A stretch of 64,000 nucleotides of DNA. It comes from Thermoproteota archaeon. Lineage in GTDB: Archaea > Korarchaeota > Korarchaeia > Korarchaeales > Korarchaeaceae. The stretch's first letter is position 1, and each line of letters begins with the position of its first letter. A program made the translations under genes and the position numbers. The notes beneath the pieces were generated by a model that had not been told where the DNA came from, searched no databases, and saw only the letters and a list, made by a program, of their open reading frames with translations. The DNA is taken from contig JAOZFI010000036.1 of assembly GCA_027491395.1 (NCBI GenBank), positions 1-64,000 of the forward strand, given 5' to 3'. Shown in pieces: positions 9,858-18,891 of the stretch.

Positions 9858-10958
9858 CTAGGCTGCGAGCACCTGCTCCCATATATCGTTGATCTTGGCT
9901 CTCTTCTTGTCGGTCATTACTGGAGATAGATACAACCTCTTCATGAGATCAGGTGGAGGTATGAGGGCGGGCTCCTCGGCCAGCTCAGAGGGGAGAAGCT
10001 TTTTAGTCGCTGGTATGGGCATCGCTATGTAGACGGAGATGGTCTTGTAAGCCGCCACCAGTGGATCTATGAGATAGTTTATGAGAGCCTGGGCAGCCTC
10101 CGGATTGGGGGCATCCTTAGGGACAAGCAGGTTATCTATCCAAGCTATCGCTCCCTCCTCCGGAATCAGGTACGATATGTTCTTGAACCCGTCGCCGTAC
10201 TTTATAGTGAGCACGTCCCCGTTATAGGCGTGGGCGGCCAGCAGAGACCCATTCTCTAAGCCCGGTAGGTACTTGTCCGTGCTGAAGTAACCTGCTATAT
10301 ACGGTTTCTGCTTTATGAGGGCCTCCTTCACCTCCTCCATCGTGGAATCACTCCAGTCATCTAATTCCTTTCCTAAGTACAGTTTGGTAGCGAACACGAC
10401 CTCAGGCGGATCCTCCAGCATAGAGAACTTCTTCTTATACTTCTGTAAGTAATTAGGATCGAAGAATTGCTTCCAGCTCCTCAGATCCTTTACCTCGTCA
10501 GAGTTGAGTCCTATGGCCGTACTACCGAATCCGTACGGGACCGAATAGTTGTTCCCGGGATCATATTCAAGTTCCCTGAACTTGGGATCCAAGTACTTCA
10601 GGTTGGGGACCAGCTCCTTATCCAGCTTCCTGACATATCCCCTCTCTATGGCATTTCTCACGTACTTATCGGTGAGCACCACGATGTCGTAGCCGCTCCC
10701 ACCAGCCTCGAGCTTGGCGAATGCTTCATCATCACTATCGAACACGTCATAGATTACTTTGACGCCAGTCTCGTCCTTGAAGAGCTCGAAGACGAAGGGG
10801 TTGTTGTTATTGCTCCAGTCGTACATGGCGACCTTTCCAGAGAGTTCTCTCCTAGCCTCGCTCGCTTCCTGCTCTATCCTCGCCTGAGAGACGGAAGATC
10901 CATAAAAGTAGCCAGCAGATCCACCGACGATTAAACCGGCAGCCCCAACGACTGCCAA
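9858..10958 (-). CDS. potD: spermidine/putrescine-type ABC transporter substrate-binding protein (PotD-like), Tat signal peptide probably frameshifted
   Basis: MYDWSNNNNPFVFELFKDETGVKVIYDVFDSDDEAFAKLEAGGSGYDIVVLTDKY; TTG-started ORF; in-frame upstream codons encode TSRRDFLK. Confidence 0.82.
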   Translation of the reverse strand: MAVVGAAGLIVGGSAGYFYGSSVSQARIEQEASEARRELSGKVAMYDWSNNNNPFVFELFKDETGVKVIYDVFDSDDEAFAKLEAGGSGYDIVVLTDKYVRNAIERGYVRKLDKELVPNLKYLDPKFRELEYDPGNNYSVPYGFGSTAIGLNSDEVKDLRSWKQFFDPNYLQKYKKKFSMLEDPPEVVFATKLYLGKELDDWSDSTMEEVKEALIKQKPYIAGYFSTDKYLPGLENGSLLAAHAYNGDVLTIKYGDGFKNISYLIPEEGAIAWIDNLLVPKDAPNPEAAQALINYLIDPLVAAYKTISVYIAMPIPATKKLLPSELAEEPALIPPPDLMKRLYLSPVMTDKKRAKINDIWEQVLAA

Positions 10959-10997
10959 CTTGAGGAAATCTCTCCTAGAGGTGAACTAAATCCCCCA

Positions 10998-12281
10998 TCA
11001 TGTCACCCCGTTGCTGGGGCCGGTATCAGGGCCCTTATAAATTTTTCCTCTAACCTCGGCGGACCTAGCGTGGTACTCCAACCCCTCCAACCTAGCGAAC
11101 TCGGCGACCCTCTCGGAGATTAGGGCTTGGGCCTCTAGGGTTCCACTCTGTCTGTAAACGTATATTCCAGAGAAGTCCTTGAAGAAAGAGAACGGGCTAA
11201 GGCCAGGCCTCTCCATTAGGGTACCTCCAGTGGGCAAGATGTGATTGGCTCCCGTGTAACCGTAATCGCCGTACACCACTCCCACACCCTCGAATACGGC
11301 TCCAGCTAGCCTTGCATTGAATTCTCCCATTATCTCCAGATGTTCAGGTGCGAAAGCATCGCTGAACTCCTCCAAGGATCTCCTGTCCCCGTACAGTATA
11401 CCGCCCCTCTCCCTGAGGGAAGAGACACTCTCATCCCCCGAATATTTATCGAGCTCCTCTTTCAGCCTGAGCGCTAATTCCTCAGACGTGACGAGGGCTA
11501 GAGAAATGGAGTCGGGTCCGTGCTCCGCTTGGGCGAGCATATCCATGACCACGAACTCTATGGGAAAGCTACCATCGTAGAGAATGAGAACCTCCGACGG
11601 TCCCGCTAGGAGATCTATTCTCACATCCCTCGAAACGACCGCCTTGGCGGCTGTCACATAGGAGTTCCCGGGTCCCACGATCATATCGACCGGCTCTAGG
11701 CCGACTTCTGGGAGTCCATAAGCGAGAGAAGCTATTGCTTGGATCCCACCAACTCTCAGAACCTCATCCACGCCCAGCCGGGCGGCTAGTCCCTCTACTA
11801 GCTTGGAATTTCTCGGAGGCGTAGCCATGACAAACTCTTCAACTCCCGCTGCCCTAGCGGGAGCTACTGCCATAAGCAGGGAGGAGGGGAGGGGATGCCT
11901 GCCCCCGGGGACGTATACACCCACCCTCTCCACAAGCTTCGATATTGTACCCTCCCTTATCCACTCTAGTCGGGTCTTGAAACCCCCGACGGAGCATTCC
12001 CTTTCATCCAATAGGGATAAGGCGCAGGAGTATAACCTCTCGTAGGGCTCTAACATGAATTCCTCTATTCTGTAGTCATGCGGGGCTCCATATACCTCCT
12101 CCTTGGCTAATCTGATCCTATCGAATTTTTCGGTCAAATGTAACACGCTTTCCAGTCCTCTCTCCCTCACCTCACCCACTAGTTGGGCGGCGACCTCGAC
12201 TGGTAAGCTGATTCTCTCGCGGAGCTTGGAGAAGGCTTCATTCCAGAGATCCCTTACGTCACCGAAGAGGGCCAGTTCCAT
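10998..12281 (-). CDS. hisD: histidinol dehydrogenase
   Basis: GVYVPGGRHPLPSSLLMAVAPARAAGV, DMIVGPGNSYVTAAKAVVSRDVRIDLLAGPSEVLIL, AEHGPD, FAPEHLEI, GANHILPTGGT. Confidence 0.95.
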   Translation of the reverse strand: MELALFGDVRDLWNEAFSKLRERISLPVEVAAQLVGEVRERGLESVLHLTEKFDRIRLAKEEVYGAPHDYRIEEFMLEPYERLYSCALSLLDERECSVGGFKTRLEWIREGTISKLVERVGVYVPGGRHPLPSSLLMAVAPARAAGVEEFVMATPPRNSKLVEGLAARLGVDEVLRVGGIQAIASLAYGLPEVGLEPVDMIVGPGNSYVTAAKAVVSRDVRIDLLAGPSEVLILYDGSFPIEFVVMDMLAQAEHGPDSISLALVTSEELALRLKEELDKYSGDESVSSLRERGGILYGDRRSLEEFSDAFAPEHLEIMGEFNARLAGAVFEGVGVVYGDYGYTGANHILPTGGTLMERPGLSPFSFFKDFSGIYVYRQSGTLEAQALISERVAEFARLEGLEYHARSAEVRGKIYKGPDTGPSNGVT

Positions 12282-12358
12282 AGGAGAGAAGCCTACGAAT
12301 CCCGTAATAAGCTTGATGTGGAGGAGAGCTTATAACATCGTGACAACTCTTCTCCAAG

Positions 12359-12739
12359 ATGAGCACTGTAATACAGGCGCTCTTTGAGACGGTGAGGACC
12401 CTCTCTCTCGCTGGGGAGTATCTTCCTGAGGACAGGCTCTCCTCGATAGTGGATCTCATGGCCAAGACATACGTGGAAGAACTTCCAATCACGGACAAGA
12501 CTTCTTTTCTGGAGAGCTTCGAGCTAGTTAAGAGCGCCATACTGGCTAAACCGCCCACTGACGAGGACGAGGATGTAGTGAGGCTCGCTGCATATAACCT
12601 GAGGCAGATGGAGGAGAAGCTTGGACTGAACCAGGACAAACTCAGGGACATCTTCCTCAGGAGAATAGAGGAGGATCTTGGAGAGAACTTAGCTAACCTA
12701 GTGATCCTATTCGAGAGATCGATAAGGGCCTTGGGCTAA
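12359..12739 (+). CDS. hypothetical alpha-helical protein
   Basis: Intact 126-aa ORF in the otherwise empty interval after hisD; charged, helix-rich; family not recognised. Confidence 0.6.
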   Translation: MSTVIQALFETVRTLSLAGEYLPEDRLSSIVDLMAKTYVEELPITDKTSFLESFELVKSAILAKPPTDEDEDVVRLAAYNLRQMEEKLGLNQDKLRDIFLRRIEEDLGENLANLVILFERSIRALG

Positions 12740-13249
12740 CTCCCTGAACATTTTCTTATAGATTTGGGCCTTCTTGATGACAACCTCCCTCTCCCTCCTG
12801 AACCTCCTTATTTCATCCTCACTGAGCTCCCTCACCACCTTGGCTGGTATGCCAAGCACGAGAGTGGCTGGAGGTACCTCCTTCCCCGGTGGGACGAGGG
12901 CCCCTGCACCCACCACGGCGGCCTCTTCGACGACAGCACCATCCAGCACTCTAGCGCCTATCCCGATGACCGCATCCTCCAACACCTTAGCCCCGTGAAC
13001 CACTGCTGAATGGGATATCAGTGCCCCTCTGATCTCCACAGGATGACCCGCCGGGGCTTCAACAAGGCATAGCTCGAGTATTCCGGTCTCAGGGCCGATG
13101 ACCACGGAGTCGTCATCGCCCCTCACCACGCTGCCGAAGTAGATGGCGCTATCCTCTAGTAGGGTCACATCCCCAGCCACCCGCGCGCCGGGATCGACGA
13201 AAGCCGTCTCATGGATCGAGGGTCTCTTATCCCTGAAGGGGATTATCAT
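12707..13249 (-). CDS. gamma-carbonic anhydrase-like/hexapeptide-repeat protein
   Basis: IHETAFVDPGARVAGDVTLLEDSAIYFGSVVRGDDDSVVIG...SHSAVVHGAKVLEDAVIGIGARVLDGAVV; MIIPFRDKRPSI start at 13249 preceded by GAGGTGAGGG. Confidence 0.85.
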   Translation of the reverse strand: MIIPFRDKRPSIHETAFVDPGARVAGDVTLLEDSAIYFGSVVRGDDDSVVIGPETGILELCLVEAPAGHPVEIRGALISHSAVVHGAKVLEDAVIGIGARVLDGAVVEEAAVVGAGALVPPGKEVPPATLVLGIPAKVVRELSEDEIRRFRREREVVIKKAQIYKKMFRELAQGPYRSLE

Positions 13250-13259
13250 CTCCCTCACC

Positions 13260-14738
13260 TCACCCCGCGCGCATGTCCCCACTCTCAAGATACCTTATGT
13301 ACCAAGAGAGGGCTTCCTTGTGAAGCAGGGGCATGTGACCCCCAACCTCTTGGATTGCCCTCTCAAAGTACTCAAGGAGTCGATCCCTATAATCCGGATG
13401 TGCGCAGTTCTCTATGAGCTCTCTTGCCCTCTCTCTGGGAGATTTCCCCCTCAGATCGCACATTCCTTGCTCTGTCACGATTACATCGACGTCGTGATCT
13501 ATGTGATCTACGTGACTTACCATGGGGACTATGCAGCTGATCTTCCCGTCCTTCCTAGTGGAGGGCGTTATGAATATGCTCATGTAAGCGGCTCTGGCGA
13601 AGTCCCCAGACCCTCCTATACCGTTTATCACATGCGTACCCATGATGTGGGTGCTGTTAACGAATCCGTAGATGTCCACCTCCACGGCAGTGTTTATGGC
13701 TATGACCCCCAACCTCCTGATTACCTCCCAATCGTTGGTGACGGATTGAGGCCTTAAGATGGTCTTCTTCCTGAAATCTCCTAGGTTAGAGAAGAAGAAG
13801 TCCCTTCCCTTGGGTGAAAGCATCAGAGAAGTTGCTGAAATGTACTCCATCTCGCCAGCAGCCATCATCTTGTAGAACGAGTCCTGAGCCACCTCTGTCC
13901 AAGCCTTTAGACCTCTTATCCCGGCTTCAGCTAGCGCGGACATCACGGCATCTTGCACGGTGCCCACACCGGACTCTATCGGCAGCATCCTCTCCGGGAT
14001 GCGCCCCTCCTCAATCTCCCTCTCTAAGAAGCCAAGGAGGTTATCTGCTATCTTCCTCTCCACGGGGCCCGGCTTCCCGACATCTCCCCCCCTATCATGA
14101 CCATGGGACTCCACTATGGCCACTATCTTGCCCTCGGGTACAGTTAGCCTGTCCCTCCCTATTCTATCGCTCACGTCCCTCACCGGAATGGGCTCCCGGT
14201 TGGGCGGGATTCCGGGGGAGTATATGTCATGCACGCCAATCAGCTCATCGGGTATATCCGGATTCACCTCTACTATGACCTCCTTCGCCTCAGAGGCGAA
14301 CGCATCCACAGCTCCCACACTCATCGACGGTACAATTCCTTTCTCATCCACGTAAACGGCCTCTATCACCGCTAGATCCAATGGCCCTACCTTCGAACTG
14401 AGGAAGCCCGATCTCAAGTACTGAGGCCACTCTCCCAGATGAAAATCATAAAACTCCACTTTACCCGAGTTTATGAGCTTCCTCATCACGGGACTGTACT
14501 GATAGGGGTACCTCCTCTCCACGAGGTTTCTCTCCCCTAGTGTCTGATCTACCTGATAGGCAGAAGCCCCCGTGAGTAGTGAGATCTTCGCAGACAGCCT
14601 TCCCTCATCGTAAAGCTCCGCTATCGTCTTTGGAATAGTTTTAGGATATCCTGAGGAGCCGAACCCGCTTATACCGATGCTTACCCTCTTCCTATCGGAC
14701 ATAACCCTCATAACGGCACTCTCAGGGTCGGTAACCAA
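13260..14738 (-). CDS. acetyl-CoA hydrolase/CoA-transferase family protein
   Basis: SIGISGFGSSGYPKTIPKTIAELYDEGRLSAKISLLTGA, NPDIPDELIGVHDIYSPG, GIGGSGDFARAAYMSIFITPS, VDVIVTEQGMCDLRGKSPRERARELIENCAHPDYRD. Confidence 0.9.
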   Translation of the reverse strand: MVTDPESAVMRVMSDRKRVSIGISGFGSSGYPKTIPKTIAELYDEGRLSAKISLLTGASAYQVDQTLGERNLVERRYPYQYSPVMRKLINSGKVEFYDFHLGEWPQYLRSGFLSSKVGPLDLAVIEAVYVDEKGIVPSMSVGAVDAFASEAKEVIVEVNPDIPDELIGVHDIYSPGIPPNREPIPVRDVSDRIGRDRLTVPEGKIVAIVESHGHDRGGDVGKPGPVERKIADNLLGFLEREIEEGRIPERMLPIESGVGTVQDAVMSALAEAGIRGLKAWTEVAQDSFYKMMAAGEMEYISATSLMLSPKGRDFFFSNLGDFRKKTILRPQSVTNDWEVIRRLGVIAINTAVEVDIYGFVNSTHIMGTHVINGIGGSGDFARAAYMSIFITPSTRKDGKISCIVPMVSHVDHIDHDVDVIVTEQGMCDLRGKSPRERARELIENCAHPDYRDRLLEYFERAIQEVGGHMPLLHKEALSWYIRYLESGDMRAG

Positions 14739-14898
14739 GTGATTAAGCCCTTTTACCCTTCCCTCCAGCGTTTCGATCCCCCGACGAATGCGAAGGGGAT
14801 AAAGAATAACTTAGCTCTGTCCAGTCACATAACCAAGAATAACTTAGCAATGTTTATTAACTAAGCTATGTTAAACTTTGTGACGAAGGTGCCCTCCG

Positions 14899-15597
14899 AT
14901 GCAGGGAGATACGGTCTACGAACTGGTGGATATCCGGAAGAGGTACGGAACTAGGAGGAACTACGTGGAGGCGCTTAGGGGTATCTCCCTAGTGGTTCGG
15001 AAGGGGGAGTTCATTGCTGTGATGGGCCCGTCTGGAAGCGGCAAGACGACCCTACTCAGCATACTTGGCCTGCTCACAAAACCCACCTCAGGAACCGTGA
15101 AAATATTTGGAAAGGATGTGATGAAGCTCACGGATAAGCAGGCTACCCTTCTTAGGAGGAAGACGATAGGCTTCATATTCCAGACATTCAATCTGGTCCC
15201 ATGGCTCACCGCCTACGAGAACGTTGAACTGGCCTTGGCCATAGGGGAGTACAACGGCAACCGCCGGAGGAAGATAATGGAACTCCTCTCTGCCGTAGGC
15301 CTAGAACATAGGGCCAATCACAGGCCGACTGAGCTTTCTGGTGGGGAACAACAGAGGGTGGCTATAGCAAGGGCGTTGGCGAACGACCCGATAGTCATAC
15401 TAGCTGACGAACCCACCGGTAACTTGGATACGGCTTCCGGATTGCAGGTGATGAGCATACTGAGGTCCCTAGTTGAAGAGGGCCGGACGGTCGTGATGGT
15501 CACCCACGACCAGAAGATGGCCGAAATGGCCGATCGTATCGTGAAAATAAGGGATGGTAAAATATTGGGAGAGGTGATACCCGATGTCAAGGCGTAA
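14899..15597 (+). CDS. ABC transporter ATP-binding protein, MacB/LolD type
   Basis: Walker A GPSGSGKTT, signature LSGGEQQRVAIARALA, Walker B ILADEPTGNLD, H-loop VTHD. Confidence 0.95.
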   Translation: MQGDTVYELVDIRKRYGTRRNYVEALRGISLVVRKGEFIAVMGPSGSGKTTLLSILGLLTKPTSGTVKIFGKDVMKLTDKQATLLRRKTIGFIFQTFNLVPWLTAYENVELALAIGEYNGNRRRKIMELLSAVGLEHRANHRPTELSGGEQQRVAIARALANDPIVILADEPTGNLDTASGLQVMSILRSLVEEGRTVVMVTHDQKMAEMADRIVKIRDGKILGEVIPDVKA

Positions 15598-17182
15598 TAT
15601 AGGAGCCCTTCTTGTCCTCCTCCTGATTCCCTTGCTGCCCCTCTCAGCCATTAAGGGCCATGTGACCTTGGTGGATTATGGATGGGGAACTCAGCAGGAG
15701 GCATTGATAGTCCACTCGGGAGACGGGGTGGTCCCCCTGACTGCAATATTCCGAGTATCCGTGGAGGAAAATCATACTCTGAGGCCTTTGGAGGCTGTGC
15801 TGAAGATACCCTCACCACTAAGAAATCCCAACGGGGGTAGCGTCGAGAAAATAATACCTGGGATACAACTGGGCAAGGACAGGTTCGAGGACGGGGAAGG
15901 GTTCGCACTCACCTTCAGCGTTGAAATCCCGACGAAGACCCCTCCCGGATGGTACGACTTCGAGGTGAATCTGAGCTATGAATTACTCGATGAGGACGGG
16001 GATGTGGTGAAAAGCGGAGCAAACCAATTCACCTTCAGCCTAGAAGTGAAGGGAAGATCCTCGGTCGACTTCACCCTCGGCGGAAAGGTGGTCAAGGGAG
16101 AAGCCTCCACGCTGTATCTCACCCTGAGGAATGCCGGGAAGGAAGACGCTCACATAACCTCAATACAGATCAGCGCCTCTCTGATCAGGATACTGAATCC
16201 CTCCATAAGCGGGGGTACTCTACTGACTCCCGGGGCCTCGGTCAGGTATGACATAGGTGCATACGCAGATGAGAACTTGGATCAGGATACGGACAAGGTG
16301 GCGGTCTTAGTGCACTACACCAGCGGAGGGAAGGACTACAGCGTATCCAAGGTCTTCACTGTTCAGCTGGTTGAAAAGAAAGAGGAAGAGGAGGAGGCAT
16401 CCCCTAGCTTGATCGTACTCTCCGATAAGCACATGCTCTACGCGGGCATACCCAACGAGGTCAACCTGATCGTGAAGAACGTGGGAGATGAGACAGCCAG
16501 AAAGGTGAAGCTTCAACTCTCATCCAAGACGATCACGGTACTTGGTCCCACCCTCTTCGATCTAGGGGACATGATACCTGGCGATTCTAGGAGCATAAAG
16601 TTGAGCCTACTGCCATCGGAGGACAGCAAATCCTATAGGCTGAGTCTCTCGTTTACCTACACGGAGAAGGAAGAAGATAAGGATGTGACCAAGCAGCTCA
16701 ACACCGAGGTCGGGTTTGGGAGGATAGAGGAAGCTAGGGTAGTCATCTCCTCAATGGAGGCCAGCTACAGCAAGGGCAAGCTGAGGATCAGGGGTAATCT
16801 AGCAAATGTCGGTAATAGACAGGCCGATAACATCAATGTGACCATAGAATCAGGGGTCTGCGTGGGTACATCCACCTACTTGGGGGAGCTGGATGATGGA
16901 GAGAGCACTGGCTTCGCTCTATCGTGTCAGGTCCCTGAAGATAAACTTCCACCCAAGATAGGCGTAGTTGTAAAGTACATGGCTTCTCCAGAGAACTGGA
17001 AGGAGGCTAGGAGGGAGGTCTCGGTCGAGGGACCCCAAGCAACCGAGCAACCGTCCAAGGCAACGGTTACCATGACAGATCCCCGCTACGCGGTGGTCTG
17101 GGCTGTGGCTGGCTTGGTGATAGGGTTGATAGTGGGCAAAGTCGTATTCGGCAGGAGGTCTGAGGAGATTGAAGTCCCGTGA
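15584..17182 (+). CDS. secreted/membrane-anchored protein with CARDB/COG1361-like beta domains
   Basis: N-terminal signal peptide, repeated NVGDETARKVKLQL / NVGNRQADNINVTI type domains, C-terminal TM WAVAGLVIGLIVGKVVFG; overlaps both neighbours by 14 nt. Confidence 0.75.
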   Translation: MSRRNIGALLVLLLIPLLPLSAIKGHVTLVDYGWGTQQEALIVHSGDGVVPLTAIFRVSVEENHTLRPLEAVLKIPSPLRNPNGGSVEKIIPGIQLGKDRFEDGEGFALTFSVEIPTKTPPGWYDFEVNLSYELLDEDGDVVKSGANQFTFSLEVKGRSSVDFTLGGKVVKGEASTLYLTLRNAGKEDAHITSIQISASLIRILNPSISGGTLLTPGASVRYDIGAYADENLDQDTDKVAVLVHYTSGGKDYSVSKVFTVQLVEKKEEEEEASPSLIVLSDKHMLYAGIPNEVNLIVKNVGDETARKVKLQLSSKTITVLGPTLFDLGDMIPGDSRSIKLSLLPSEDSKSYRLSLSFTYTEKEEDKDVTKQLNTEVGFGRIEEARVVISSMEASYSKGKLRIRGNLANVGNRQADNINVTIESGVCVGTSTYLGELDDGESTGFALSCQVPEDKLPPKIGVVVKYMASPENWKEARREVSVEGPQATEQPSKATVTMTDPRYAVVWAVAGLVIGLIVGKVVFGRRSEEIEVP

Positions 17183-18374
17183 CATCGTGAAGTTCTCCTA
17201 CAAGGCCATGATGAGCAGGAGGAAGAGGGCAGCGCTTACCCTGCTAGGGATATTCTTGGGAGTCTTGACCCTGACTGCAGTGATATCGTTCGCCACAGGT
17301 TACGGTTTGGCCCTCAAGGACATATTCAAGGGCAGCAGCATGAGACTGATCTACCTCTCGGCTCGGGAGAAGATGTTCGACGACTTGGATGTCAGCAAGA
17401 TAGAGGGAATGGAGGGGGTGGAGGCCGTGATGCCTCTGATAAGGATCCCAATGAACCTCACCATCTTAGGGAAGAGCAAGACCTACGTGGTCATGGGAGT
17501 CGATATGAACTATGTTGAGGACGTCTTCCCCGACATAGAGCTCCTGTATGGAGATTGGCCCCCCAACCCAAAGGAGGAGGCCGTGGTGCTGGGATATAAG
17601 TTGGTAAATGAGCTACCTCCAGAAGAGATCGAGGGCTTGATAGGGCTTAATGTGAAGGTGTCCTACGACGATGCACTCACGACCAGGCCAAGGATCTATG
17701 GGATCGCCGCGCCTTACGGAACATCCATAATAGCTGATGTTGATAGATCCATACTGGCACCCATAGACTATGCCATGAAGCTCTACGTCAAGCTGATGGG
17801 GCAGAGAAGCTACACGATACTGGCAATAATAGCTGAGGATGTGGATAGCGTGGACAGGGTGATAGACCAACTCAGCGATGAGTATGGGGACACAGCCTTC
17901 CCCATAGCCATGAAGGACATTCAGAAGCAGCTTGACACTGTGGTCAACATGTCACTACTGGTCCTAGGGGCGATAGCTGCCATGACCATAGTGGTCGCGT
18001 CGATAGGGATAATGAATGCTATGTTCACCGCGGTTACCGAGCGTACTAGGATAATAGGGGTGATGAGGGCAATGGGCGCCTCTCAGAGGGACATAGCCGT
18101 ATCCTTCCTCTTCGAGGGGATTCTGATGAGCAGCATGGCCATAATATCGGGTATGTTACTCGGATATGGGGCCTCCCTGCTCTTGGCGACCATAATGGGT
18201 CCAGGGGAGATGGGCGGACCGCATGCCACCTCCTTCGTGATAACGCCCACCCTACTACCCGAGCACGCTATGGCCATAGCTGGTGTAACCCTCTTCATCA
18301 CGATATTAGGCGCCCTTCCACCCGCCCTGCAGGCAGCGAGGCTGGAACCGGCTAAGGCGCTCAGGTTCGAGTGA
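17169..18374 (+). CDS. ABC transporter permease, MacB/FtsX type
   Basis: N-terminal TM after SRRKRAALTLLGIFLGV, soluble loop, three C-terminal TMs with TERTRIIGVMRAMGASQRDIAVSFLFEGI and PALQAARLEPAKALRFE. Confidence 0.92.
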   Translation: MKSRDIVKFSYKAMMSRRKRAALTLLGIFLGVLTLTAVISFATGYGLALKDIFKGSSMRLIYLSAREKMFDDLDVSKIEGMEGVEAVMPLIRIPMNLTILGKSKTYVVMGVDMNYVEDVFPDIELLYGDWPPNPKEEAVVLGYKLVNELPPEEIEGLIGLNVKVSYDDALTTRPRIYGIAAPYGTSIIADVDRSILAPIDYAMKLYVKLMGQRSYTILAIIAEDVDSVDRVIDQLSDEYGDTAFPIAMKDIQKQLDTVVNMSLLVLGAIAAMTIVVASIGIMNAMFTAVTERTRIIGVMRAMGASQRDIAVSFLFEGILMSSMAIISGMLLGYGASLLLATIMGPGEMGGPHATSFVITPTLLPEHAMAIAGVTLFITILGALPPALQAARLEPAKALRFE

Positions 18375-18390
18375 TCACTCCGATCCTAAC

Positions 18391-18756
18391 TCACCATTTC
18401 TTGTTTATGGATTCGGCCCATAAGTATATCCTCTCAGCCAGATCTAGGATCGCATCCAAGAATCTGTCGTCTACCCTCATTGCACCTAGTTTATCTGATG
18501 TGATGAGGCCATACCTGAACTCGAACTCCTCCAATTCCGGCTCTCCCACCGAAGGTCTATACGCGTGGGGGGTCGTTAGATAGAGCCTCAGGACGTTCTC
18601 ATGGTCGGCTTCGATTCCTAACCTGCTGAGCCCTGCCCTGAATGAGTGTATCATCGACTCCTTGATGAGTGTGAGATACCTCTTCACCTCGGAGCGCTCC
18701 CTTCTGGCCTCCTCCAGCAGCTCCTTTGCCCTGTCGAGATCGCTCAACTGGATCAC
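18391..18756 (-). CDS. hypothetical protein
   Basis: 121-aa ORF filling the interval between the permease and tRNA-Lys; no family recognised. Confidence 0.6.
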   Translation of the reverse strand: MIQLSDLDRAKELLEEARRERSEVKRYLTLIKESMIHSFRAGLSRLGIEADHENVLRLYLTTPHAYRPSVGEPELEEFEFRYGLITSDKLGAMRVDDRFLDAILDLAERIYLWAESINKKW

Positions 18757-18761
18757 CTCAG

Positions 18762-18839
<78 letters not shown>

Positions 18840-18891
18840 GGATGGATTGTAAGGTCCTCCCCTAGATAAATCTTATCCTGCCCAATCCGGT

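Noticed and set aside
13143-13757. 204-aa plus-strand ORF
   Set aside because: Lies antisense to the confident hexapeptide and CoA-transferase genes; no recognisable motifs.
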